Assembly (NCBI GenBank): GCA_905221605.1
Contig: CAJNDS010000035.1
Span: forward strand, 1-64,000
Length of the DNA stretch: 64,000 bases
Reading direction: 5' to 3'
Source: Symbiodinium natans
Taxonomy: Eukaryota > Sar > Dinophyceae > Suessiales > Symbiodiniaceae
A program made the position numbers and the translations under genes. The first letter of the stretch is position 1; each line of letters begins with the position of its first letter. A model generated the notes under the pieces. It was not told where the DNA came from. It worked only from the letters and a program-made list of their open reading frames with translations, and ran no database searches. Below, piece after piece: positions 1 through 12,130 of this stretch.

Positions 1-1078
1 TTGTATTTATCAATTTGATTTTGCGTGGGAGGTCTGTATTTTGGTCGTTTTGTTGATTCCGCATAGCGACGCTTTGCAAGCTTCACACGCAGATTAGCAA
101 CTAAAAGCTTATGGTCTGTTGTAATTGGATGAAAGCAACTAGATTCAGCGTTGGTAATCGCGTTTTTCCATCTTGAGTTGATTAGTACAAAATCCAACTG
201 AGCAAAACGTGATGTCGTGAAAGGTTCCGAAAAATTGGGGGTTGTGGTATTGCGGTACGTTACGAGTTTCGCAGGATCCTTTTGAAATAGTGTATTTGCA
301 GCGACGAGGCGATTGTCTTGACACATAGAGATAAAACGTTCCCTATTGTCTTGCTGTTGTTCAGTTAAAAGGTCTATGCTATCTTCGCGCGTGCCGAAAA
401 TATGTTCACCTAAGATCGTTTCTTCATGTGGAAGTCTTTCCATAAGTCTGACATTGAAGTCGCCAATAGTTAAATAATGTCATGTTTTGGTAACTTACCC
501 AGAATGTCACTTAACTTATCATAGAAATCGTCCTTCTCCCTTTGGGGACGAAGCGCATGTGGGGCATAGGCAACAATAATGTGGGTGGGTGCAGAGTGGT
601 CGTGTGTCAAAAGTTGCGACTAGGAGTCGCCCATCTATCTGCTGTTTTGTAATGCCGAAGTTTGTCACTGTACACTATCCCAACTCCATGTTTCTCCGCA
701 TCCAGATTGTAGAGCTGTATTTCGGACAGACCTGTGTTTGCATTTTGCTTGTGTTGTTCTCTTTTTTGCTCGGCGAACACTTTGGTCTCATGAGAAACTC
801 CTGATGAGAAGTAAAAAGTGTAATCATCATGTTCTTCCTTTGAACAATGGTTCACCCTTGTTTCTTGCAAAGCTAGAATTTCGATGTGGCTTTCTTTCAT
901 TAGATGCACTATTTTTTGCCTACCGGAAATGTGTGTAATCCCTCCTCCTAGATTTAATGTAGCCATCCTCATGTTCGACCACTTCAGTCTTTCATGGGTT
1001 TGAGTATTTTGCGTCGATTGGTGGAACGAACCATTTGGAGAGGGGAGTCTCGCAGCCCGTCAACTTGTTGATTTTCGC
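1..1078 (-). pseudogene. Decayed LINE (non-LTR retrotransposon) apurinic-type endonuclease domain
   Basis: Minus-strand reading gives an endonuclease/exonuclease/phosphatase fold typical of LINE ORF2 N-termini. It opens near 972 with MRMATLNLGGG, then ALQETR (metal-binding Glu), HGVGIVYSDKL, a THIIVAYAPHA strand near 575-545, GDFNVR near 455 and TTDHKLL near 100 (the catalytic His, where SDH is usual). The domain is not in one frame: I see shifts near 640, near 600 and near 470, where an in-frame TAA follows KHDII. The element is therefore inactive, or the assembly has indels. The reverse transcriptase would lie beyond position 1 and is not in view. Upstream (1,078-973) a short leader ending HERLKWSN stays open into the domain. 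The family assignment is firm. The exact clade is not determined. Confidence 0.85.
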
Positions 1079-4000
1079 ATTATTTATCGCCACTTGAAAT
1101 ACTTGACAAAGGAGCTTTCGTGACTTCGAGGTGCTTTCAAAGCAAGCATGTATGCACACACTTTTTGGCGTTGAGCCGCACGTAGGGGAGAGTTTCTCAA
1201 CGTTCAAGCAAAGAAGGGTGCTGCCTTGCGACGAATGTCCAATCGCTCCTTTTTCCCAACATCTGGAAAAATCCCTCACTCGGAGGCCACCGAACAAGAC
1301 CAGAAAAGCCTCCCAGACACTGTGCCCCCGTGCACACGAGCATGAAAAGGAAGACGCACACAGTGGGACAAAAACTGCCTCCAGAACTCCCAGCTGTGGT
1401 AGAATTGCTCCGAATCTGCTAGCAGTACACCTGCACGGCCATCTCAGAACAGGTGGTCTTCTGCCGTTCTGACAGTAGGCATAGGAAGCTCGATGCACAC
1501 GATTTCGGCGCGATTGGCCTGCTTTCCTCTCCTTGAGTACCTAAGGCCCTGGCTGATTTCAGGCGTAGAACTGCCAGATGTTGCTGCTGCGGCGGCCGAC
1601 ACCTTGAAACGCAAGGCTGCGACGGCACAGTAGCCAGGCCCTGCAACACGATCTGCAAGCATATGCCATCGCATGGACCCCGTGACAACTCTTTGAGGTG
1701 CAAGCCTCACGAATCAGTTTCCTGAGTTACTTGCGAGGTGTTTGCTTTGCATCTGCATTCCACCGGTGAGATCACGACTCTCGAAGAAATGCTCGGCGCT
1801 GTTGAGCAACCTGGTACAGGAACAGCAGACTGCGTTCCACGGCTCACTGCATGCCTGCACTTGCCCGCAGCTCTGCCAGCATGAGCCCATCAAGCAATGC
1901 TGAGCTTCCGGACAAACGGCATCACGTAGAATTGGTGAAGGAACCTGCGAAAGCAGCTTCAACTTGCGTGATGACATGTTCATGTCAGCACAACTCGCCG
2001 CGAGCGGTCAGGATTCATGTAGATGAAGCCAAGAATGAGGGAATCAAGAGCCTCTGGAATCTAAACCCGTCATGGCCAAGAATAGTCAGGGACCGCGGTG
2101 CGCACAGGGCCCGATCTTTGAACTCTCGAAGTTTACGGCCTTTTGGGGTTTGGCACCTTCGGGATCCACCGAGGCTCAGCTGCGCACAATCCGCGACGAC
2201 CAGAACCTGCAGTTGAAGTTGAGACCGCAAATGCCAACAAACCAAAAAATGCGGAAGAAAACCTCCGAGGTCCTAGGTGACGTCATGACTCCTAACTGCT
2301 GGTAACATGCGAACCTGACTTTTCGATACAGTACCATACCATTCAACACAAAGGGCCATCAAACCAAAACAAACAAACTACAACAGATGGACGTGAAACG
2401 TCAAAAATAGAAAAGAAGCGGCACTCACACGTCCGCAGCTCCGTCGTGGCATCACCGTGTAAGGGTCGGGCATAGCGTCTTGGGCAGGCACCTCTCATGC
2501 CGAACACTACTCCGAGCCCTTCAATCTCCGAAAGCCACGGGGCCTAGGGCCGCGGACTGGATGAGGCGATCCTGGCAACATCTCTCGGAGCCCTCACCAT
2601 GAGAGAGGGAAGAGGCGAAGAGAGGAGCAAGAGTAGAACGGAGGACAACTTGTGCTGGCGAGGCATCAGCCGCAAGCCATGGAGTATTGGATGCCAGGAC
2701 GCTCTCCAGCCTGGCAGGCTCCCAACACCCTAAAGGTCAGTCCGACTGAAGTACAGACTGCTCGCACTAGTTGCAAAAAAAACACTTGCAAGTGGATCGG
2801 AAAGCCCTACAGAGGACCAAGCTCAGAAGGTTCTTTTGGAGGTCTTGCCTGGCCGCGTGGCCTCAAATCCGCGTTCTTGGCTTTCTGTCGCCGTTGCCAC
2901 TGCTGTCACTGGAGTCGTTGGCGTGCTGGTGCTACAGCGCTGCTACGGAACGTTTTTGGTAGTTCGGTCGCGGGTTCGAGGAAGCCCCAAGCAGTAAATG
3001 CAAAGCAGGCTCGTGAGATCTCTTGAGTGGCAACTCAGCTGTGGGTTCGGGAGAACCTTTTAAAAGCACGAGCACCAGGCTCTTGCTGGTACCCTGGCCC
3101 ATAGCTTAGATCAAACCTGAACCTCAAGTTCAAAGGCTCAGCCCCAACCACTTCAGACCTTAAACTTGCTTGTACAGTTTACCGCCCTTGCTGTTGGTTT
3201 CAAGACCTGCACCGTCCGGAGTGGAATCCGAGAACCGTTCCCAACTAAATCTTCCTGCATCTTCCAACCTGCCTCCGGTTGATCAGAACCTCCTCACCCG
3301 GTCTGCAGTGGCTTGGGACCTACGTTTCAACCAGAAAATGCCAAAAACAGCACCAGTCGGACATGACTTGAAGGCTTTTGTGTGCCAACTTTCCGTGGGC
3401 CTCCATGCTGAGTTTCTGCGCCTGACTTGTTGCCGGGTCGCCAGGGAACTGCACAAAAACATACGATGCTTGAACAATCATTCCGTTGCACCATTGCCAA
3501 TGTACAGGCTTCGGCTGCAGATGGTGGATTTGCCGCAGGACAAGCACGGTGCGAACTCAGCGGCGAGCGAAGTCCCGGGCATCCACCACATGAAAAACAC
3601 CTGCGCAGTCTTTTGCCATGAAGACTGTTGTGCCTTATTTGCTTAGCGGAAGCAATGAGGCGTTCTCCATCTGATGCAAGACGTGTGTTTATCGAATGTA
3701 ACGTTGACGGCGGCAAACTCGTGGAAAGCAAGGGCTCTTGCCCTACGACTCTCCATGTTTGTCCATGTTCCTTCTATTCCTCCATTTCGGGGACAGGGTG
3801 CTGGCAATCAAGAGTTTTTTATGGGAGTTTTGGAATTTCTTTCGGGCTCTGAGATCTCATCACTTCAAGTGCTCCAGGAGAATACGGGGTACGGATGGCT
3901 ATGGGCTCCTCTCGATCGCCGTCATGCCCAAGGTGAACGGGCCCCCCCTTGCGAAGGTGAAAAAAAAACAGCTTTATTTCATGCCGGCCATGCTTGGCAC

Positions 4001-4900
4001 CTGCAGAATCAGAAAGGCTTTTGCTTTGCATTCTGGCCGCCTGTCATCAATGCCCCATCCCCGGAATCCCCAGATTTAAGCATCAAGGTGCACCAGCCGC
4101 GAAACCGCAAAAGAACTGGGAGCGGAGCCTGTTCCATCGTACAGGGACTTGCACGAGCGGGAGTTTGCTTCTTGTTGTTTGCTTGCGCAGCTGAGGCCTA
4201 ATTTCTACTGTATGTGTTTGCGCCTGTCGCTTGCGGGTTGAGTGTTTCTATGGCATGCCCCGCCGACTGCCAACCTTTGGCATGTCTTACAGGGGAGCTT
4301 AGCTTGGCTCCTTAGCCTATGTTGCCACGTTTGACCTCGCACCATGAGCTTTGTCCTAGCCGGTCTCCCCACGGGCGTAACTAGAAATGAAAGAGATGTG
4401 TTGAGATGCATGTCTGCACCCGGGTTTTCCACTTGGGCGTTCAAGGGCTTCTGGTTGTAGCATATGTTGCATTAGCTCCCGCACTCTTTGCCTGTTCCCC
4501 TGATAGAATGCACGTGCGATGGGCTCCTGCCAGGGGAGCCGAAGGCTTGGAGAGGTACTTGCAGACCTCAGAGTTCAGGTCCAGGTCACACTCCATGTTC
4601 CGAAACTCTCCATGCTTCTAAAACGCTCACAAGGGCAAACCGTTGACACGCGTTATAGCCTTACACTGAGCGTGCGCTGTATGGCCACATCGACGATGCT
4701 CACGCAAGACGTCCACAAGCACAGCGACAATTTTCGGACACAGCTTTGAGGCTTTGCATCGCATACTCAACAAAGACAGCAAGGTGCGCAGCAACTGCCA
4801 AACCAAGAAAAGCCCTAACCTGCAATGGATCTTGACTAGGGCAGAACCAGCTCAAGCACCATCTCGCACACCCACATGCTCAAAACACAACAGTGCAGTT
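1079..4900. other. Mostly unassigned DNA; weak minus-strand coding signal at 1,444-1,710
   Basis: No open frame here has a motif I recognise. The best candidate is minus 1,710-1,444, an 88-codon frame with APQRVVTGSMRWH and CIELPMPTVRTAEDH, which could be an exon. Frames at 2,245-2,015 (minus) and 1,851-2,216 (plus) overlap each other and cannot be told apart by eye. From 2,300 to 4,900 I see only short open frames of chance length and no clear repeat. Confidence 0.3.
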
Positions 4901-5632
4901 TGCGTGGCAAAAGGCAAAGGCGAAACCATCCTCATCAGTATCATTGCGGGTGTAGATGGCGACGTTGTCTAGGCGTCAACTGCGTGTCGTGGCTGTCACG
5001 AGGCTACGCGGCCATATGAGTTTGGCTCAACCTTGCTTCCAAGTCTGCCTGGCATGGCATGCCCAGCATGCCCTTGAGGACCCAAGTGTTGAATTCAGGC
5101 TTTCACGAGCCGGAACCGAGCCCCCAACCCCATCGCGCCAGGCACCAGCTTCGGACTTCACCTCCTCCTCAGCCTCGCCAGGCACGTCCACAGGTCCACA
5201 AGTTGCCGGGCCGTTTGCAAGACAAGCTCTCTTCCCCTTCACAAACTCTAACGTACATCATCAATGCGCTGCAAAACTGCACGCAGCGTCCCAGCGGGTG
5301 GTACTGCTTCGAAAGATGTCGAAAGGAGATTGGCGGCAGGCAGCCTCCAGCGTCGAACCCCAGACCCCTCCTCGAGCCGCGCTCACTGCAGCGGGCTTTG
5401 AGGTCGCGAGCTCCTTAGGGAGCCATTGACAAAATATTGAGAAATGGCAATCCGTGGTCGGTACACATCCGCGCCCGCTTAAGCACACTTCGCGGCACTT
5501 GAAAGCAAGCACTTGAGGCGTGGACTTTCGTTACTGTCGGCACCTGAGGCAGAAGCATATCCAGGTTTGAGGAAACGTGTAAAGTGTGATCTTGTCATAG
5601 CGTTCGGCACCCCGGCACACGCGCATGTCTTT

Positions 5633-6195
5633 TCACACAAAGAGTCCTTTCAGCAATCGGGCCACCACATCAGGAGTTGCCTTGCCACCACAACGGAGCA
5701 ACGAGGTCTCTGATGGCCGAGAGCTGTTGTGCAGCCACGGCCCTGCCTCTAGTCCAAAGAGACCCGGCTGCGCTGCCAGGGAAAGGGCCGCTGACTGCAG
5801 CGCCTGCAGGCGGCAGCTGGGAGACCCTCCTTGCACCATCCCTGCATGAAGCCCTGAAGCTCCCTGGAGTGGCCTGCACTCGGGCTACATCGCCAACGCG
5901 GTCCAAGCGGTTCTCCATATCTGCAATGTCAGTATGTCAGGATGCATCGCACGTTGCTCATGATGTGCGGGACGACGAGAGCGGTTCGGAGCTAGTAGAG
6001 GGACGCCGGAGATATGCGGAGACATGTGAAGATATGTGGAGATATGTGAAGATATGTGGAGATCACTGAGATCACTGCTGAGCCTTGGAGCTGTCGTGAA
6101 GCCTCGGCCACCTTCGCGCTCCAGGCAGCGACTTCTTCGCTGCGCTCAGGCGCATCAGGCACCTTAGACTGCAAACGGGGGGAAGGCTGCCACAT
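5633..6195 (-). CDS. Candidate exons 3' of the methyltransferase gene, function unknown
   Basis: Minus-strand segments look coding by composition. At about 6,180-6,065 the frame includes VPDAPERSEEVAAWSAKVAE, charged and helical, read up to the 10-bp minisatellite. At 5,918-5,860 there is MENRLDRVGDVARVQ, and at 5,700-5,633 GGKATPDVVARLLKGLF followed by a stop. They follow the methyltransferase on the same strand, so they may be its 3' exons or a separate small gene. No domain is recognised. Splice sites were not fixed. Confidence 0.3.
6009..6067. repeat. 10-bp minisatellite, about six units
   Basis: Units alternate between GATATGTGGA and GATATGTGAA, with two diverged units at the 5' end. 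The array sits directly downstream (on the minus strand) of the SKVPDAPERSEEV candidate exon. Confidence 0.8.
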
Positions 6196-6241
6196 CGCTC
6201 AAGCACGCATGAGCAGTACACACGTGGCATACAGATGGCCA

Positions 6242-9225
6242 TCACACGTGAACCTCCATTGAAATTCCTGTGAATCCAAGTCGAATCCACGTCGAGTACC
6301 AGGCCAGTCGAGGTGCCGTGGCGCTGTCGAATGCCAGAGGAGTCCAGGTCAAAGTCACCCCGTCTGTGCGAATGCGAAGTTTGAACTCGGAGGCGCCGTC
6401 CGGAACGTCGTAGGGCCCGATGCCTTCTCAGGGGACAAATTCAAAACGGCAGAGCACATGCCACGAGCTGTCAAGAAGCACCTGCCAAGGCCTGGACCTG
6501 AGATTCAAGATGTCTGAGTATGCTTGGAAAGATCTGAGCAAAGCCAGCTTCTGCACAGCTTCTGCCCAAGGCGCCCAATGTGTGGCGCTGCATTGTGAGG
6601 GGCGGAAGCGGCTTGGGGCGCTGGTGAGGTCACAGGCTCCTTGCACAGATTGACTCAACGACTCAACCTATCCGAATCTACCGCCATCTCCCTGGAGTCT
6701 GCCCTTGGAAAGCAACCCTTGAGGTGTCAGCGTCCTTCTTCGCCACTTCCCAAATCCTGAGCACGTCTAGCGGCTCTAGCGGCACTGAGCATTGCTACAT
6801 GACACCACCGTCGTTCGCCGTCTGTGGCCCACCATGCCACCCATGACAACCAACCCAGCTGCCACGTCTCTCCCGGCACGTCCCACATCCACTTTAGTTT
6901 GGCCATGCTTCCGCTTCGAACCACCAGGCCACAGCGTTGACTTTGTGGTGCCCGGACAGTGGAAATCGGAGGTCGCGTTCCTCGCGGGACAACGTGTCGT
7001 TGCAGAGCACTGCGAGAAACATGTGCAGGAACGTTGCCTTATCGCACATCAGCTGGATGCTAACTCAGTCTGCAACACTGGGCCGCAACATGACTAGCGG
7101 CCACAGCAAGCTATAGATATTGACGTGTGAACTTGCATGGCCTTGCACGTCTGAGCCTGCTTTGGAAATCTGCCTTGGGCCAAGTGCCTCGAAGGAGGAC
7201 AAATGTCCTGGGTTTTGGGCGTTGGCGCCCTGTCACCTGCCATCTGTTTCATCCCTTCTCTTATGTCTTCTGAACGTGTTGTCGATGAACAAGTTTTCCG
7301 ATTCATCGAACTAAGCTTGAAGTTTGCAAAATCCCGCAGGCATTAGGAGCTTTTGGCCGACGATGCTTTCGGCACTTCCGAAAGATTTCTAAAGAGGCTT
7401 TCCAAGTGCAACAACAAAGTAAAAGGACTCATCGTGGGACTCTTGCTGCTCGGTCCTGGAGCGCCTCGATTAGGTCCGCATGGGAGCCCAGGAAGTTCCT
7501 TAGATTTTTGGTCCCGCGTGCATAAGTCAGAAGTCGCGTCTTTAAACTTTATCCTCTGTTTGAGCCACTTGATATCCTCCCCCCTCGAGCAATCGGTCGA
7601 GGCACAGCGAAAAAACTTCCACCGCCTCCGAGGCCGCAACCCACTCGCAGCCAGCATCCAGGTCAATACCCAGCCACTCGCTTCGAGCAGCTCGTGCCGG
7701 CAACCAAAAGGGCTCGAAAGCCGAGAGCTCCACGGGCTCCCCAGGCTCCCCAGGCTCCCCGGCTTTGCCGGCTTTGCCGCTTGGACTTGCGCTTGGCAGC
7801 CGGGCCTCCAGGAGGCAGGCGCGGATGCGGAGGCCACGTGGCACCAAGCGGCCGCCCTCCCGGAGCAGCCTTGCAGCAGCTTGCACAGCAGCTTGCACGG
7901 TAGATTTGGGTACCTCTGCTTCTGTGTCCGCAACCATGTTTGTAAGCCATGGCTTCGTGGGTTTGGCGGCTTGGCTACGACATTAGTTCCTATAGGTCCT
8001 ACGTGCTACTACTTTCGAATCATTCGGCATCATTGGACTCTTCGACCAAGGCCTGCTTTTCGCATGGCGCATGAAGGGAACGATCTTCTCACCAAGGCCG
8101 CCAGCATCCAGGAGCTCTGCCACGACCACATCAAACCGGTCCTGCTCGAAAGATTCTTGAGAAGAGGGCTACGAAAGCTGGCTGACCCTGTTGTATCAGC
8201 AACGCGAGTCGAGCACTGCTTGCGCAGATGTGTCAGGTGTTGCGGCAATGCTGGGGTGAATGTTTGCTGTTTGCAACGCTTAAGGTTCAACCCTCCGACA
8301 GCACGTTAGGCCGCACAAAGCTTGGCGACGTCGACCCCGTGCAAGGTGCCAGAGCGTTTAGGCTACAAGCCAATCCATTACCTAGACTTGCCCGTTCGAT
8401 CAAAAACGTCCACAGTACCAGCGACTGCCTGTGCGATGAGAACGACGCTTATAGCAGCTCCCGTGCACGCACTCCCATATCGCCCCATGTCGCCATTTTG
8501 ATCATTTTGCATCTTTCCCAGGCATGGCTGAAGAAGCGGTCGGAGCGAGGTTTAAGGGTTTCGGGGAGCGCGGGTTACGGTCCGCAAAGGAAACTTACAG
8601 ATGTGACTTGGCAGGATGCGTTGGGGTCGCTTGTCGACCCACCAAGAAGATCTTCAAACGAAGTCTTCGGCAAGCTCCAAAAGAGTAGCTTTCGTGTATA
8701 CGTCTTTGCAGGGTGCCTCTTCCTCGAAGGAAACCATGCGAATGTCGCCACACAACACGGATACCTGCCGAGCAAAGCGAATGACGCAAAAGTGCCGATA
8801 TCAGGGCATGCAAACTCTGGACACCAAGGAGCAGGTGCCTTCTCCTCCTGGGACAACACCCGCCGTGCACATCGTGCCAGGTGTGGCGAGTGATCCACTC
8901 CAAGCACTTCTGTGGCACCTGAGGCAAGGGCACACGGTGAGTGTGGGTCGACCTGAGACATCCTGAAAGACTTTAAGACTTTTCAAATCCTGCATCCTGC
9001 CTGCGCGAAGCGCCAACAGCGACAACAGACCCGCGCCGCAACCAAGGTCCACGACCTCGGCTCTCCTGGGGACGTCTAGATAATGAACAGCAGTGCACCA
9101 TCGTGCAACTGGGTGGCGCGGCAAGCCCCGTCGGGCCGGCGAGCGGCGGATATGGCGCTGCGAATCCCAGCCTCAAATGCAGCGTTGCGCGGCGCATCGT
9201 TCATCATCTCAGCGTACCAGTCCTC
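6242..9225 (-). CDS. Protein arginine N-methyltransferase, PRMT7/PRMT9-like, multi-exon
   Basis: Would transfer methyl groups from S-adenosylmethionine to protein arginines. Exons in order: 9,225-9,137 with DWYAEMMNDAPRN (N-terminal PRMT helix); 9,065-9,001 with EVVDLGCGAGLLSLLALRAG (SAM motif I); 8,918-8,848 with TEVLGVDHSPH (motif II acidic segment); 8,764 to about 8,704 with VSVLCGDIRMVSFEEEAP; 8,141 to about 8,053 with DVVVAELLDAGGLGEKIV (the double-Glu loop position, second Glu as GEK); about 7,915-7,570 with LLREGGRLVPRGLRIRACLL and WVAASEAVEVFSL; 7,009 to about 6,900 with KVNAVAWWFEAEAW (beta barrel); about 6,650-6,428 with SATHWAPWAEAVQKL, matching the THW loop. A last frame, 6,415-6,242, ends in a stop (ISMEVHV). 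Introns at 9,000-8,919 (GC-AG) and 8,847-8,765 (GA-AG) keep phase. DAGGLGE resembles PRMT9 and the motif order fits PRMT7. The first exon and start codon are unresolved, because an in-frame TGA lies just upstream of 9,225. Confidence 0.85.
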
Positions 9226-9389
9226 GGCTCAGGCTGATCAGTGCGAAACACGCAGCATGTTTGAGGACAGGGCTCGAGAAGGAATATTCGCGGCAAGGGT
9301 GGTGAAGAGTACAGCGTGAGGTCGGGCACCTGCAGAGTTTCTGCACTAGGGCCTAGGGTCTCAGAGAGGGGGCTGAGGGTTGCGAAGCT

Positions 9390-10575
9390 TTAAGGGGCAA
9401 AGTCGTTTAAGAGACGGGCGGAGGGCAAATCTAGCACTGGGGGCAGAGAGACATCAAAGACATCTGCTGCCGGCTGCTTTCCGATTTTTTCGATTTTCCT
9501 GCTGCTTGCCTCGAACCAAAACCGCTGGAGATTGCAAGAGCATGTCACCACAACCTCGCTTCCGGCTGGAAGTTTCTCTAGCCTGCACGCAGACAGATGC
9601 ACCCACGTCTCCTCAACGTGCACATACCCTGTCGATCAATGATTCCGGATTCTTCATATGGTGCCACCTAGCTGGCAGCTGCTGCACGCTTTGTCCCGTC
9701 CAGCCTGAGCAGTTTTGTGCGATGTATGGCCATGGTTTGAAGTTTGAACATAGTAAACACCCCGATGAATTTGGCATAGTATGTTGGTGCCAGACAGGCC
9801 TTCTCCCATGTCGCCAAAGTCGGCATGAAATCTGAGTAGAAGCGAGTCCACCTTGTACTGCGCAGACACTATCAGAATGGTCGCACGCAATTGAACCCGG
9901 ACAGCTTTCCTTGCCTGCGCCTCCTGAAGCAACTGCAACCGGATACTGCCTGCAAAAGCACAAGCAAGCATGAACATGCGCAACCTCGACATTCCTCAGC
10001 CAGAGCTCAACTGATGCTTCAACATTCAGGCTTTTTTTAGTGTTCCTGCTGCTTTCCGAGGCTCTCTGTGACGTGCATGCTGTGCTCGCTGGGACTGGAA
10101 TCGCTGGAAAGCGCCACGCGGCGCCAAACTCCGAGAGCTGCGAGGGCAAAAGCGTCGCAGCGCCTCAACGAACAAGCAAGCAAGCAAACAAAGAAACAAC
10201 TTGACGCACAACTTCGCGTTACATATGGCAAACATATGGCAAATGTGGCGAAGAGGTCCCACAGCTTTCAAGCCTTGGTTCAGCGCCACGGGCACGGGCG
10301 CGAGACCGCCGTGCGACGTGGCGAACGGCTCCTTAGCAGCGAAAGAATTGGCCAGGACCCACAGTCTCTTTGTTCAGTCTACCGGTTCCTGCACGACACT
10401 GCGCAAATTGCGCAGCTATGCGCTGCTGCATTCCAGACTCCAAGATCGCTCCTTCAATGCCGGCTGCAGCGGTGAGCCGCGATGCAGCCAAGGCCACGTC
10501 CAGGTGCAAAGTCACGGGCAGAACCTGGGTCGTTGCCGCATTCCGCCCGTAGAACAGCCTCTCTTCCGAACTCAC
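9390..10575 (-). CDS. Candidate exons upstream of the methyltransferase, possibly its N-terminal part
   Basis: Three minus-strand segments look coding. At 10,575-10,333 the frame carries LFYGRNAATTQVLPVTLHLD and GIEGAILESGMQQRIAAQF. At about 9,943-9,845, after a good acceptor (GTGCTTTTGCAG), it carries RKAVRVQLRATILIVSAQYK. At 9,623-9,390 it carries LPAGSEVVVTCSCNLQRFWF and then runs to a stop (LLNDFAP). The last piece resembles a beta-strand pair seen near the end of PRMT barrels, and PRMT7/PRMT9 proteins carry two tandem modules. One reading is therefore that a first module lies here. No motif I sequence was found in this stretch, so an unrelated gene is equally possible. Confidence 0.4.
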
Positions 10576-10599
10576 AAGTCACAACAAGCGGCCTGCGCT

Positions 10600-11690
10600 C
10601 CAGCAAGCTTTGGCTGAAGCCGCTGCAGCACCTGCAGAGCTCAAGAGCTTGCAGAACCTTGCAGGTTCAAACCCACCAAGGCCATGCCGCCATGCCCATG
10701 AGAACTCAAAGGTGGCGCCGCCAGCATACCGCAGCCCAACAGGCCGTCAGGCTCGAGTCCTCAGGGGTGAGTCGGTGAAAGTCAGAGATGGCATCTTCGC
10801 TGAGCTTCTTCAAGCTTCCCGCCTTCGATGGCACAAATGTCGAAGGATCTCGACTCCAGCTCAGTCACCACACTGACACGATCTGCCACTCCATTTGCTC
10901 CTCAGCCCCCGGGCTCCAGCTGGGCTCTCCACTCTGGGCTCGCCATTCTGGGCTCCACACGGAAGACCTGCGCCAAGGCCGCCCTGGCCGTTTCGTTCGG
11001 CTCCAGGACGTGAACAAAGGCACCAGATCGGGCAGCAGCCACCGCAGAGACCTGACAGCAACACAACAGCAACAGCCACTTTTTTCTTTGGATAGATGAC
11101 TTGAACTGGGTCTGGCATTTGGACGAATCTCCCGAGAGAGATGAGCAGCATGGGGTCCCTCGGTACAGTAGGGGAGCAGCAGCAGCCAGAACTCGCTTTG
11201 AAAGCCGGGATCAAGAGCATGAGGAGGTCACCTCGCCGCCCCAAAGGCCGTGGACGTTACTGGGTCGCCCCAGCGCCCTGGAGAGCGGACATCATGAGCA
11301 TCAGCGGATCGCAGCTTTTCTTCCGGCAGCGCCACTCGCGCACCAGCCAACCCAACCCCAAAACATCCCAACAACAGACCTGAGGGCCACCCCCGCCTAG
11401 TCCGTGCTCGCATAGGGGAAAAGCTGCAGAAACCAGCAGAATGGCGGCCATCCCGCTTCCCCACACCCCTGAAACCTTCTGAAACCTTGTAGGCTCAAAA
11501 ATCGTTCGATCACTGCTCCACGTTTTGCTTCATAGACTGGGTTCGTGTTGGTGGCTAGGGTGCGATTTGCCGGGGCCTTGATGCGCTTTTAGTGCTTGTT
11601 TTGTGTTTTGGCTTAAGCTTTGCTCTCGAAAGGGTATTGCTGTGCACCTACATGCACGTACCTAGCTAAGGAAACATAGCACAAAGCCCC
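10600..11690. other. No assigned gene
   Basis: Several short frames are open on both strands but none carries a recognised motif. Composition is similar to intron and spacer DNA elsewhere in the window. Confidence 0.3.
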
Positions 11691-12130
11691 TCCAGACCCC
11701 TTCTCCGGGCTTTGGAGCCCCTCCAGACGAAGTGCCCGGGCGACGATGCAACTGATGTTTGCGCCTTCTTCGGGCTTCGGGTGAAGCAGCAGGGCGATGA
11801 TGCTGCTGATGTTCGCCCCTTCTTCGGGCTTTGGAGAGCCCCTCCAGGTGAAGCGCTGGGGCGATGATGCTGATGCTGATATTCGCCCCTTCTTCGGGCT
11901 CCCAAGCCCGGAGAAGCACGGAGGAGGGGCGAACATCAGCAGCATCATCGCCCTGCTGACCCAAAGCCCAGAAGAGAAGGGGCGAACATCAGCAGCATCA
12001 TCGCCCTGCTGCTTCACCTGGAGGGTTCCAAAGCCCGGAAAGGGTGCGAATGGGTTCCTAATCCCCGAGAGGGCGAACATCAGCAGCGTCATCACATTGC
12101 TCCTTCACCCAAAGCCTCTCCAGGCCCCTT
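11690..12130. repeat. Cluster of about 60-80 bp units in head-to-head (inverted) orientation
   Basis: A unit containing GATGATGCTGCTGATGTTCG, CCCTTCTTCGGGCTTTGGAG and CCTCCAGGTGAAGC occurs two to three times in one orientation (about 11,700-11,890) and two to three times as its reverse complement (about 11,900-12,125). The whole is a large imperfect palindrome. The repeats create open frames in several phases that should not be read as genes. A shorter relative, CATCAGCAGCATCATCGGGC, occurs near 32,865. Confidence 0.8.

Noticed and set aside
3170-3646. 158-codon plus-strand frame
   Set aside because: No recognised motif. The opposite strand is open for 134 codons over the same DNA, so it may be chance length in stop-poor sequence.
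7690-7790. Collagen-like or Pro-rich frame (RAPQAPQAPR / GEPGEPGEP)
   Set aside because: It comes from short CCCCAGGCT-type near-repeats inside the methyltransferase exon. The methyltransferase frame (EPGEPGEPVE) is the one supported by flanking motifs.
11613-12100. Several 80-160 codon frames repeating phrases such as NISSIIALL or GRTSAASSPCC
   Set aside because: They are translations of the inverted repeat units in different phases.
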